Under the pieces are notes generated by a model. The model saw only the letters and a program-made list of their open reading frames with translations, was not told the DNA's origin and ran no database searches. A stretch of 64,000 nucleotides of DNA, from assembly GCA_907165065.1 (NCBI GenBank), contig OU015540.1, positions 3,394,001 to 3,458,000 on the forward strand. Reading direction: 5' to 3'. The stretch's first letter is position 1. Each line of letters opens with the position of its first letter. The DNA comes from Caprimulgus europaeus. Lineage: Eukaryota; Chordata; Aves; Caprimulgiformes; Caprimulgidae. The position numbers and the translations under genes are program-made. Of this stretch, positions 29,053 to 47,177 are shown piece by piece.

Positions 29053-32000
29053 AATTAATGTTGCTCACCACTCCGCTTTCAAGTAAAAGCTTATGAAAGA
29101 ATCACGCCTGGAATAGGGCATTGAGGAGTTCCACGAAGGGAGCAGAGAGAACTGAGCTTTGCTTTTCACCTGGACATTAAGAAATTAAAAGAACACCCTC
29201 TCAGTACTGTATAATATCAGAAATATTCTCTGCAAAGAAAAAGGAAATCTCAAAAGAAACTTAAAAAGTCTGTTGTGGATTTATTTATCTTCAGATTAAC
29301 ATCGTTAATGCATTAAATAATCTACCTTTTGTTTTAAAGGGTTTGAATGTTGCTGTGTTTCTGTAGCAGTCTTTTTCTCTTCTGCAAAAGGAAAAAAAAA
29401 AGTGTTATTCAGGGAAGAATACAAACTAGTGTTGGTTCACTTACAAGATAATTACTGGTTCATTATTCTGTATTTAAAGTTGGCTCAAAGTGCAGTTTTA
29501 TCCTCTGTATGGTGGGGGGAGAGGGGTGGAGTTGCCATAAATTCTCTGCATATGCCTGCTGTAGCTGGCTGCTGCCTATTAAATGATGAAATAAGAACTG
29601 TTCTTCCCAAAAGGATGAACATATTAACAAATCCTTGTATGACAGTTTTGCTGACAAGCAGAAATCACTCTAGGGAATCCATACCTGACAGCTATTTATG
29701 ATTTTAAGTTTCTGGTACAAAATATCTCCTAATAAGACTTGCTCTTAGATCAAACTTATTCAACTTAAACAAAAGGATATTTGGAAGACCTTGATGTTCT
29801 GGAGGATGCTGGATATGAAGTTGTTTACACTGAAAGAAATGATTTTTTTTCTTATACAGTTGGCATGAAGGTATTTAACAGGCTGATAATTTCTGTGGTG
29901 GAAATATGTGAAGGCCATGCTATAGATCTTTGTTTCCAAAGAAAATAATTCTATATGGAACATAAATAGAATTCTGTACAGCTCTCAAAATGCAGGATTT
30001 TATTTGGAATGCTACCTGGTTTTTAATTCAGTATTTTAAATGGGAAAAACGTTGTTGTTAGATTCTTCAAGTGCTTCACCCCTTAAATCAACGGGCTCTT
30101 TAACTTTCTCTAGCTCTCACTTATCTGAATATTATCACTGTTAAAAACACCTTTGAAACACTTCATGTCAGTGCAAATCTGTTATCAGGCATAAATAAAC
30201 CTGTCATCAAGTCAGAATGTGAGAAGCTCAGCATCCAGTGCTTCCTACTTAAACGCCTGACTAGGAGCTGCTTGCTGCTGCTAACCTGCCAGCTTTTTTT
30301 CAGGAGCCTAAGTGGGAGCTGAGCATTTCTGGCTCTTGCTGTGTGAAGCTTCTGTGTATTGAGGTCACCCATGGTTGAAAATATTCCATTTGTGCTTCCA
30401 GTGCTGATACAGAACTGTTGGAGTTTTCACTTCAAATTGGTGTCTTAATTCTAGCAGAGCCTCTGTGACAGTGGTATGCTTTCTACTAGAAGAGAAATGT
30501 CCCCAGGTTGTTCTCTAGGTGGTGAATGATGTTTTTAAAAGTATCAAATAGCAGTTTAGTGTTGAACACAGCATAGGTCCATAGCTGTAGTAGCTCACCA
30601 CTGGGTACTTGTGCTTCCTATTATAGACACTTCCATATTTGAAGGCAACTCTTAGACCTGATCTTAAAGCAAAATCTTGAGGGTTTTTCATAACTTGCCT
30701 TACCAGTCTTGCAATTAAAGGTATTTATGGTTTTTGAAGTGGGTTGTTTTGGGTTTGTTTTTTCTTTCCCCTAGTTAATCCTGCAGTGATTTCAGTGCTG
30801 AACATGCTTATGCAATTTTCCTCTCTGGTACTGTGGAAATGTTAAATGAGTAGATTAGTAATGCTGTGGGCTCAAGCACAAAGCTGGGTTGTTGAAGTGT
30901 TTACAACCATGTGCTGTAGTCACAGAAAGGACTGCAAATGACTAACCCCAAACTGCCACCTAGACAAAGATGCGGATGGCTCGCCTGTCCTTGCCAAGGG
31001 CTCACTTGCCAGAGGGAGAATGTATGCAGGGTGCTTTCATGAAGTTGGAGAAGAACCAGAAATATCCACTTTGCAGTGGCTTCAGCTTTTATAGTTCCTA
31101 TTATCGAGCATGGACTTCCCTGCTGAGAGCTGCAGGATGGTGCTTTCTATCTGTGGAATTAGAACCCAACTCATATATACATCTGGCAAATAGCAGCTAG
31201 ATTTTCTCTTCTTTTTTTTTGCCTAAAGTGGATAAAATAAATCCACACTCAAAAGGATGGTAGAAATAACTATGTAATAGTTTCAAATGATATACTAGAC
31301 TTTTAATCTGACTTTTAAGAGGGTAAAATGCTTTTAAAGTTGGAGAATTGCTACAATTCCTTTTCTGCTGTGGGTAGTTGTGCTGTTAAAATTTTTAATT
31401 GCTGTTGAAAATTCAAAGTCAGGTCCCACCTGTAGAATCAGTAGAGATAAAGCATTCACCAAAAGTGCTTCGGGGAAAGGCTTTTAAGGAATAGTTTGAT
31501 AAACACATATGGTCTGGCATCTGCATGTCTTGAGATACTGTTGAAATTAAGTCAGATTTTTTTAATGAAGTACCTCCTTCAAGTCTTGGAACTAATTGCA
31601 TGGGCTGTGGTCAGCTGAGACGCTTTGAGAACACTTCAGCTTTCTGGTTTTAATTTGTATTTATTGCAAGGAAGGACTTTTGATCAAATAACAGAACACT
31701 GTGTGCTGTGCTCCTCCAAACAAAGACTCTCAGAGGTCCTGTGGCTCATTCTTCACATCATGCATGGCCACAAGATGTGTTCACAAAATAGTGAGTGCAT
31801 GCTTTGATATCTAACTCCTATTTTCATGCATCTTAATTAGCAAAGATACAAAAATGTAGTTCTGAAGGTAGCATTAGCCTTGCAACTCCACTTCCTAGCC
31901 ACAGGAGGGGTCTCCAGTTATGCTTAGCAGGTAATAAAATGTTTCTCCAAAGAAATGAGTAGAAGCTGTTTGTGTACAACCACCCCTCTTCTTTTTGTGC

Positions 32001-33180
32001 CCTGGAGGAGCCCCAGTTGGTGACCTCTGCTGACACACGTGTAGCGCTGCCATCGCGCCGCGTGCTTTTGGGTAACTGCAGCTGCCTCCTCCTCTACAAC
32101 TTCCCTTTATTCTCCAGCACCACCTGGCCCTGTTGTATGTGTTGTCATAGGCGATCTGTATAACCTAGGAACTGTTTTCTGCATGGCCAAACTGGCTGAG
32201 GAGGTTAGTCCTGAGAAGTTGTTTAAATGTACTATTGGAAAATAAAGATAACAAACGAGTCGTTCTTCTTAGTTTGTCTTAAATGAGATAGGAGGTCTTT
32301 TGTATTTGGCTTTTTCTTAGGTTTTTGGGGTTTTTTTTTTGGGGGGGAGGGGGGTGATCTTTTGTTTTTGTTGCTTCTCGGGATGTGTGATTCTGACTGG
32401 CTGCTAGAGTCTGCTGGGTGTGGCAGTGCCCTCTGCTCAGGAGCTGTGCGAGCTCTGCTGGTGGCTTCTCGGAGCTCTCCTGAGCTATCTCGAGTAGGAA
32501 CAGGAGCTCTTTTTGTGTAAAAAGTCTGTTTCTTGGGAAGTGCTGCTACAGGGCTCCAGGATTAGATGGACTTTGGATCAAATATTTCTACTCCTATCTG
32601 ATCTTTGCCTTACAATACTCATCTGTCTCGCTGCATCCGAGTATCACTTTCTTCAGAGGCTTAATTATTGGTCTGTGCATGGTTGCTTGGATCCAGAGGC
32701 ATCTGTTGGAGTGGGATCAGTGATAGCTGCTCTTTCTTAGGATTTAAGGAGAAGGTTTACTCAGCTGAATGATCTGTGCTGAATGATCTCACTGCTTCTG
32801 TTCAGACTCGGGTATTTAAAATGCTGTAAAGGTCAACCCCAATGTAAAGGGAAGGGGGATGCATCTGGTATTTTATTAAACCTGAAAGGACTAATAGTTC
32901 ACATGGAATTTGGTTTATCTTGCCATCATAGTTTTCTAGAGGTAAATAATTATCTAATAAAATGTGACAGTCTAACGAGAAACGGGAGTAGTTTATAATA
33001 GAGGATTTATATTGAAGAACCTGTCTTGTTTAACTCCAGTGTCTGCTCCCTTCCTTTGGAGTTCTAACCTGGCCTTTACCTCTGTAACCATCTTGCTGTG
33101 ACTGCTTTATAAATGGATAATACTTCATGGAAGCCTTCATCTTACGTTCTAATTAGTTTAAGCAGTTAAAGCACGTGCTG
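29053..33180. other. COPS3 3' UTR and COPS3-FLCN intergenic DNA
   Basis: The first part must be COPS3 3' UTR. Candidate polyadenylation hexamers on the plus strand include ATTAAA at 29184-29189 and AATAAA near 30195, 31237 and 32242, but the used site cannot be chosen. The remainder is AT-rich with no coding exon I can support and no CR1 copy. A poly-T/poly-G tract lies near 32330-32350. Confidence 0.55.
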
Positions 33181-33382
33181 GCTGCGGCCAGTGCTTGTAC
33201 CGAGTGTCTTTAACCGAGAAGTTAAAGCCTGCGGTGAGCGCGGCCGCTGCCCTGTAGGGAGAAGGGGCTCTGCGGGAGCCGATGGCAAAGGTCGTTCCAA
33301 CCCCCCGGTACTCGCCAGTTCGCCGCCACCCCGAGCCCCCCCCCGGGCCCCGCTACCCCTCAGCACGGTCCCGCCCGCGCAC

Positions 33383-33394
33383 TGCGCCTGCGCA
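33383..33394. promoter_or_regulatory. NRF1-type motif in the FLCN promoter
   Basis: TGCGCCTGCGCA fits the NRF1 consensus (two GCGC half-sites). It lies about 250 bp upstream of the proposed noncoding exon donor. NRF1 links promoters to mitochondrial biogenesis. The match is direct; binding is inferred. Confidence 0.55.
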
Positions 33395-33428
33395 CGGGCT
33401 GGCCCGTGTCCCTTCCTGGAGGCCGCCG

Positions 33429-33438
33429 GTCACATGAT
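33429..33438. promoter_or_regulatory. MiT/TFE (CLEAR/M-box-like) element
   Basis: GTCACATGAT contains the 8-mer TCACATGA, a site bound by MITF/TFEB/TFE3. FLCN is a known TFEB/TFE3 target in mammals, and FLCN in turn restrains these factors, so the site fits a feedback loop. It lies 35 bp right of the NRF1 motif. Confidence 0.55.
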
Positions 33439-33449
33439 CCGCCATTTGG

Positions 33450-33645
33450 CCCTCACCACTTCATGGGGGAGCGCAGCCCTCTCCGGGTGTAGCGCCGGCA
33501 GGGTCACAGGCGGCGGCTTGTCCTCTCTCGGTTCCTTGGGGCCCGACACTGTTCACTCTCTGCGGCGCGACAGCGGGGCAGGGGATAGCGAGGGAAGGAA
33601 GGAGGCGTCTTCTGGACCTTCTCATGCTTCCCCCCTCGCATTGAG
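33450..33645 (+). other. FLCN: FLCN 5' noncoding exon (3' end supported)
   Basis: A consensus donor follows gcattgag at 33645|33646 (gtaatg). The first coding exon has a clear acceptor (gcctgcag) at 34558|34559 and 30 nt of 5' UTR before its ATG, so at least one upstream noncoding exon is required. The left limit given is a guess. Confidence 0.5.
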
Positions 33646-34588
33646 GTAATGGCTCTGCCCAGCCCCTGGGGCCAGGGCGGCCGTGGGCCGAGTCACTGCC
33701 GCCCCCGGGGGGGGGTGCGGGATCTTCGGGAGAGCCGCGGGAAGGACTGGTCGGTACCGCGGTGCGAACGGCCGCCTCCTCCCTCTCTTCCGCTTTCTCC
33801 TCCCTCTCCTCGCCGCTCCGTGGCGGCGGTGGTGCAACCGGGAAGCTGTCTGCTCCTCTTCCCCCCCCCGGCTGCTGGTGGGGATGGTACGGTCCGGTGG
33901 GTCAGACTGTGTCAGGCGCCCGCTGACACGGGACGGGCCGGGGCGGGGGAGCCCGGAGCGGCGGTGAGCAGGGTCGGGCCGCGGGGGTCCGGGCACGGGG
34001 AGCCTGGGCCGGGTTGGGCTGGGCCGGTCTCGGAGCGGGGAGGCCGGGGCGCGGCAGGGTAGGCCGGCCCGAGTCTGGCTGGGCCTGAGGCGTTCGGGTC
34101 CGGGGGCGCTGGGCAGCGCCGGTCCCGACCCGTTACCGTCTGGGGCCTCCGGGCCGGGGCAAGCTGCGCCAGGCCCGGCAGGGCCTGAGGTGTCCGGGCA
34201 CGGAGGTCTGGTCTGTCGCACCCTGGCCGGTCCCTGTGAGACCGGAGGTAACCGAGCGCAGGGGGGTTTGGTCCCGTTCCACACCCGTGGGGCCTGCGGT
34301 GTCCCCGGCTGAGAGTGGGACCCGGGCACGGGGGATCGCTCTGCTCCGGTCCCGTCCCGTCCCATCAAGGTTGGTCCTTGGTCAGGTCGCCCCGTGGTGG
34401 AGTTGTGCTGGTCCCTTAGGCTGAGCTTAAGACCAGCCGCTCCTGGGGGGACACGGAGCAGGACACGCCCCGATCAGGCCTCGGAGATGCTGTAATTCCC
34501 GTTTTACCGACATTGTGCGTTTTCTCCTGATATTGTGCCTCTGCTCCCTTGCCTGCAGGAGGGCTGACGTACATGCTGAGCTCTCACT

Positions 34589-42925
<8,337 letters not shown>

Positions 42926-45900
42926 AAGGTGCCCAAACTTCACTTGCTGCCTTCAAATAATGGCAGGGAACCCCAGGTTACCACTGCTGAGCCTGCAGCA
43001 CGTGCATCAGGTGGATAGTGAAACTTCATCACTATTCTTCTGGTCCTCAAACTAACTTGAAGAGTGACTTGAGTCTTTTTTTATTGCTGTGAGACTGGAC
43101 TAATAAGTGCTAATAAATAGTGCTGCTGTCTGTCCTGAAACTCAACTCTAAATCTAGACCTCTACACTCAAGACTGAAATGCAGCAACACTCAAAGAATC
43201 AGCATGAAATAATTAAAATCCCATACTGTTCTAATTAAGCATTATGATGTGGCAGTAGGCCACAGTTTTAGATTTCTTTGGTGAGACTCAGATACCTGTG
43301 ACAACATCCATAATCCCTGGGAGTGGATATAGTTAACCTCTCTAAATCCACATAAATGAAAATGTCTGAGAGAACAAGAACCAAAAATAAGTGACACACT
43401 CACAGGGTATGGATCACGTGTAAATTATTTCAAACCACTTTCTGCTTGGATTCAAGAAGAGACTATTTTCTGCTGTAGCATAAGTCAGGATATCCTATGG
43501 GAGTCCTGTCACTCCACTTTATTTATTTATATCTTGAGACAGTTTCAGCATTTGCTTTGGAAATGTTATCTGGGAGGGAGAATGGTAATGTATGAAGTCT
43601 CAAAATGCAGCCTGCTTGCCTCTCTAGAGGGTAAAATACTTGCCTTGATTTGCCTGTGGTTACAAAACTTCCAGGTAATGAAGATAACCTCGCCAGGGTA
43701 AGGTTGCTGGTGTTCTGTCTTCAGAAATAGTTTTCTAGCTTCCTCATTAAGTTAAGCAGAAAAGATTCAACTTGTAGGTGCTCCCTTCTTATATAACTCA
43801 ATAGTAGCCATTTTTGCTTAATAGTTCATGGAAACAGTGGTGCATTTTTTTAATTACCTAAACAGATATTACTTGTCTGTTTTTGTTGTGAAATCTTTTT
43901 TTTTTTTTTTTCTGGATCATTGTTGGGAAAACTTGACGTTACTGTAGATGTTTTTAACAAGCTATAAGGCAGGTTTTACCCAGGTGACCTTCTACACTCA
44001 TTCAAACAAGGTTCAAGCTCAGAGGGGATGTTCCAACTTGTCACGAGTTCTGTTCTTCTGTATAAAATATGCAGGTTGATTTTTGTCTGGAACATCTGTA
44101 AAATGGTGACAGGCATTAAATCTCATTAAGAGCTATTTTTGTAAAATGGACAAAGTCTGGCTTTGTGTTGATTGTCTGTGTGTGTGTGTGTTGGGGTGGT
44201 GGAAGCAGTAGTTGATCCACAAGGATCAATTCCTGCATCATAGCCTTGGTTTATGGAATTTAACAGGTCTGTTCTCCTTAACTTTGTGTGTATTCGTTTC
44301 TTGTACATATGGAGCAAGAGCTGCTCAGATATATTAATTGAAAATGCTTGACTGGATCTAAAACAACATCAGGATATTCAAACAACAAACAGATCCTTTG
44401 AGAAAAGGCATTGCTCTGTCATGCCAAAAATTAACCACTTATTTAATTTCAGGGTTCACAAAAAGGTTTGCATTTCCCACTTGTCAGTAAGGAAACATGA
44501 GACAAAGAGGTGCTCGAGCTCTATCCACAGGGAAGGAAGCTTTGAATAGCATATGCATCTCGCTTCCTATGTGCTAGGTGCTGCTCAGGAGGGAAAAACA
44601 AAGCCCACTGACAGTGGGATAAAAGTTACAGAAGTTATTAGAAAAGCGTGGGCTAGTGAGTCAGAATTTCCAGTACTAGGTCGGTGCTGGCTCCTGGGGC
44701 TACCTTTTATGTGATCTCTTTTATTTTTCTACTTGAAAGCTGTTCTGGTCCAATTCAGAGCTGCGTAACACAACAGGTTAAGACATTATGTGGTGTTTAA
44801 AGACTAGGTCTCCTAAGCAATCCCATTTTAAAACTGAGTCTCTAACAGTTGGTGTGTGAACAGCCATTAGTGAAGCCCATGTTTCTGAACAAGCAGCAAA
44901 AGGGTGGTGACCTGGTCAAGCTTGAGGCTTTGTCTTCTTTCTTCCTCACGCTTGTGTAAGTGGTGAGTTGTGTGCAACGTTGATCTCTCTCGGTCCTGAT
45001 CTGAAACAGGGTTGTCTCAGACAACCAGACTCTGGATAACGTATCATTTTTGAGCCAGGGCAAGGAAACCACTAATTTAACACATATAAAGTACCCACAG
45101 GAAAGAAGGGGGAGGCTTGCTGAAGTCTGTGAACCCCTGGAACCAGCTGTGCTTGCCTGCCAGAACAGATCTATATGTGGGATTAGCAAATGATTGTCAG
45201 GGCAAGTTCCCGCAGCTCGCAGATTAGGCCGCTCATTTTGCCGTCAGCGATAGCTGGAATGTGCACCCTGCTCTTCACACGAGGTAATTAACAAAAAAAG
45301 CCTGTAGGGAGACATCTTTCACCACACTGCTTCCCTCTAAACAGTAATGCCTTAAAGACAAACAGTGCTGGTGGACGACCAGGGTGCCAGTGATGTGCCC
45401 TTGGGGCCAGGAAGGCCAAGGGTCTCCTGGGGGGCATTAAAAAGAGCGTGACCTGCAGGCCACGAGAGGTTCTCCTCCCCCTCTACTACTCTGCCCTGGT
45501 GAGGCCACATCTGGAGTGTTGTGTCCAGTTTTGGGCTTTTCAGTTCAAGAGGGACAGGGAACTTCTGGAGAGAGTCCAGCGGAGGCTACAGTGATGCTTA
45601 AGGGTCTAGAGTATCTTATGAGGAAAGACTGAGAGCTGGGTCTGTTCAGCCTGGAGAATACTAAGAGGGGACCTTATCCATGTTTATAAATATCTAAAGG
45701 ATGGGTGGCAAGAGGATGGGGCCAGACTCTGCTCAGTGGTGGTCAGTGAGAGGATAACAGGGAAAAGCTGGAACACAGGAGCTTCCACTTAAACATGAGG
45801 AAAAACTACTGTGAGGGTGTTGGAGGCCTGGGACAGGCTGCCCAGAGAGGGTGTGGAGTCTCCATCTCTGGAGATGTTCCAAACCCACCTGAATGCGTCC

Positions 45901-46400
45901 TGTGCAACCTGCTCTGGGTGACCCTGCTTTGGCAGGGGGGTTGGACTGGGTGATCTCCTGAGGTCCCTTCCCACCCCACCATGCTGGGATTCTGTGATGT
46001 ATGTTTATTCGGGTGCGATTTGCTTTTCTGCCTGGCCGAGCAGCTTGTGCCGGGGCAGGTGCTGGGAGCCTGACAGGGACCTGCCACCCGCCCTGGGCCA
46101 TGGCTGGCCTGCGGTTACAGCCCAAGCCCTTCTGCCCGGGTCCTGCTGCCCCTGTCCCCCTCCAGCCAGGCAGGACTCGGCTTGAAGGATGTGTGGAGCC
46201 TGGTCTGGCTGCCATGGCCTCAGTCAGCCGCGGGCAGTGAGGGCTTTGTTTTCAGCCGAGGTTCACCCTCTCAGCGCACCCACCATCCGTCCCTGCCGCA
46301 GCCCCAGCGCAGCCAGGGCCGAGGAGCCGGCGGGGTCGGGGCTCCGGCGCTTCATCCCCGCTGTCTCCCCGAGGAAAGTTCCCGCCGTGACCGCGCTCGT
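42926..46400. other. FLCN 3' UTR and FLCN-PLD6 intergenic DNA
   Basis: FLCN 3' UTR starts at 42926. AATAAA at 43112-43117 followed by a T/G-rich stretch is the nearest plausible polyadenylation signal; longer forms are possible. Other contents are a poly-T tract near 43898, a short (TG)n near 44176-44191, a possible diverged SINE near 44655-44725, and the CR1 at 45370-46003. I see no additional gene. Confidence 0.6.
45370..46003 (+). mobile_element. CR1 LINE 3' fragment upstream of PLD6
   Basis: This is the longest CR1 in the window, about 630 bp. It includes cacatctggagtgttgtgtc, ggagaatactaagaggggac, the gaggaaaaactactgtgagg block and the 3' end ggggttggactgggtgatct plus a gggattctgtgatg tail. 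Nothing supports an active copy. It ends about 440 bp before the PLD6 start codon. Confidence 0.93.
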
Positions 46401-46900
46401 CCGCTCCGAGCGGCCGCGCATGCGCCGTGCCTGAGGCGGCATGGGGGCGGCGGGCGGGCGGCGGGCGGGCCTGGCCCTGGCCCTGGCTCTGGCGGCGGCA
46501 GTGGTACTGGCGGCCTGGAGGCGGCGGCGGCCCCGGCCGGTCCGGGAGGTGCTGTTCTTCCCGTCACCGCCCAGCTGCACCGAAGCGCTGTTGGCTGAGG
46601 CGGCGGAGCCCGGCGCGGCGGTCCGGCCCTGCCCCTGCCCGCTGCCGCGCGGTGACTGTTCCCTCAGCCGCCTCCTGCGGCTCCTCCTCTCCGCCCGCCG
46701 CTCCCTCGACATTTGTCTCTTCGCTTTCTGCAGCCCGCAGCTCGGCCGTGCCGTCCAGCTCCTCCATCGCCGCGGTGTCCGCGTCCGGGTGGTCACCGAT
46801 GCTCAGTACATGGGGCTGCGGGGTTCCCAGATCGGGCTCCTGCGGCACGTCGGTGAGGCAGGGCGCGGGGGGTGGCTGTGGCCGGGGTGATGCCGTCAGT
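46200..46900. promoter_or_regulatory. PLD6: CpG island and PLD6 promoter
   Basis: CpG-dense sequence covers about 240 bp upstream of the PLD6 ATG and all of exon 1. There is no TATA box. The principal motif seen is the NRF1 palindrome at 46416-46425. Confidence 0.75.
46416..46425. promoter_or_regulatory. Perfect NRF1 palindrome at PLD6
   Basis: GCGCATGCGC is the perfect palindromic core of the NRF1 site. It ends 15 bp before the PLD6 start codon. NRF1 commonly drives nuclear genes for mitochondrial proteins, and PLD6 is a mitochondrial outer-membrane enzyme. Confidence 0.7.
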
Positions 46901-47177
46901 TACCGCTGAGGAGGTGGTCGGTTGTGTGTTCGTAGGGATCCAGGTGCGCCATGACCAGGAGGACGGGTACATGCACCACAAGTTTGCCATCGTGGACAGG
47001 AAGATGCTCATCACCGGTTCCCTCAACTGGACCACCCAAGCTATCCAGAACAACCGGGAGAACGTGCTGGTTGTGGAGGACGCCGAGTACGTGGAGCCTT
47101 TTCTGGATGAGTTTGAAAAGATTTGGGAAAAGTACAATCCCATCAACTACAGATACTTTTCCAAAGACAGTAAATGA
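46441..47177 (+). CDS. PLD6: Mitochondrial cardiolipin hydrolase / Zucchini-type nuclease, 2 exons
   Basis: Exons are 46441-46852 and 46936-47177, joined in frame by an 83-bp GT-AG intron: 654 bp, 217 aa. The C-terminus is shorter than the human protein (252 aa). PLD6 sits in the mitochondrial outer membrane through one N-terminal helix (about 9-26, Leu/Ala/Val-rich, then an Arg cluster). It is linked to cardiolipin hydrolysis to phosphatidic acid and to piRNA 5'-end formation. The single HKD motif is complete: HHKFAIVD at 151-158 (H151, K153, D158), followed by GSLNWT. The atypical zinc-binding segment keeps C46, C64 and C66, but the expected histidine is R70, with an extra cysteine at C73. 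The protein is very GC-rich at its 5' end, which explains why such genes drop out of bird assemblies. MPRIP converges from the right. Confidence 0.95.

Larger units (their letters stand above)
33180..34480. promoter_or_regulatory. FLCN: CpG island and FLCN promoter
   Basis: This very CpG-rich region includes the likely FLCN transcription start and the 5' end of its first intron. Its core at 33360-33450 carries an NRF1-type palindrome and a MiT/TFE-type E-box. From 33960 to 34340 the island decays into irregular repeats around gtccgggcacgg. Large antisense open frames across it are by-products of composition. Confidence 0.78.

Noticed and set aside
33622-34368. 248-codon minus-strand open frame in the FLCN island
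   Set aside because: Pro/Arg/Gly-rich product of CpG composition, overlapping the FLCN 5' region. No evidence of a real gene.
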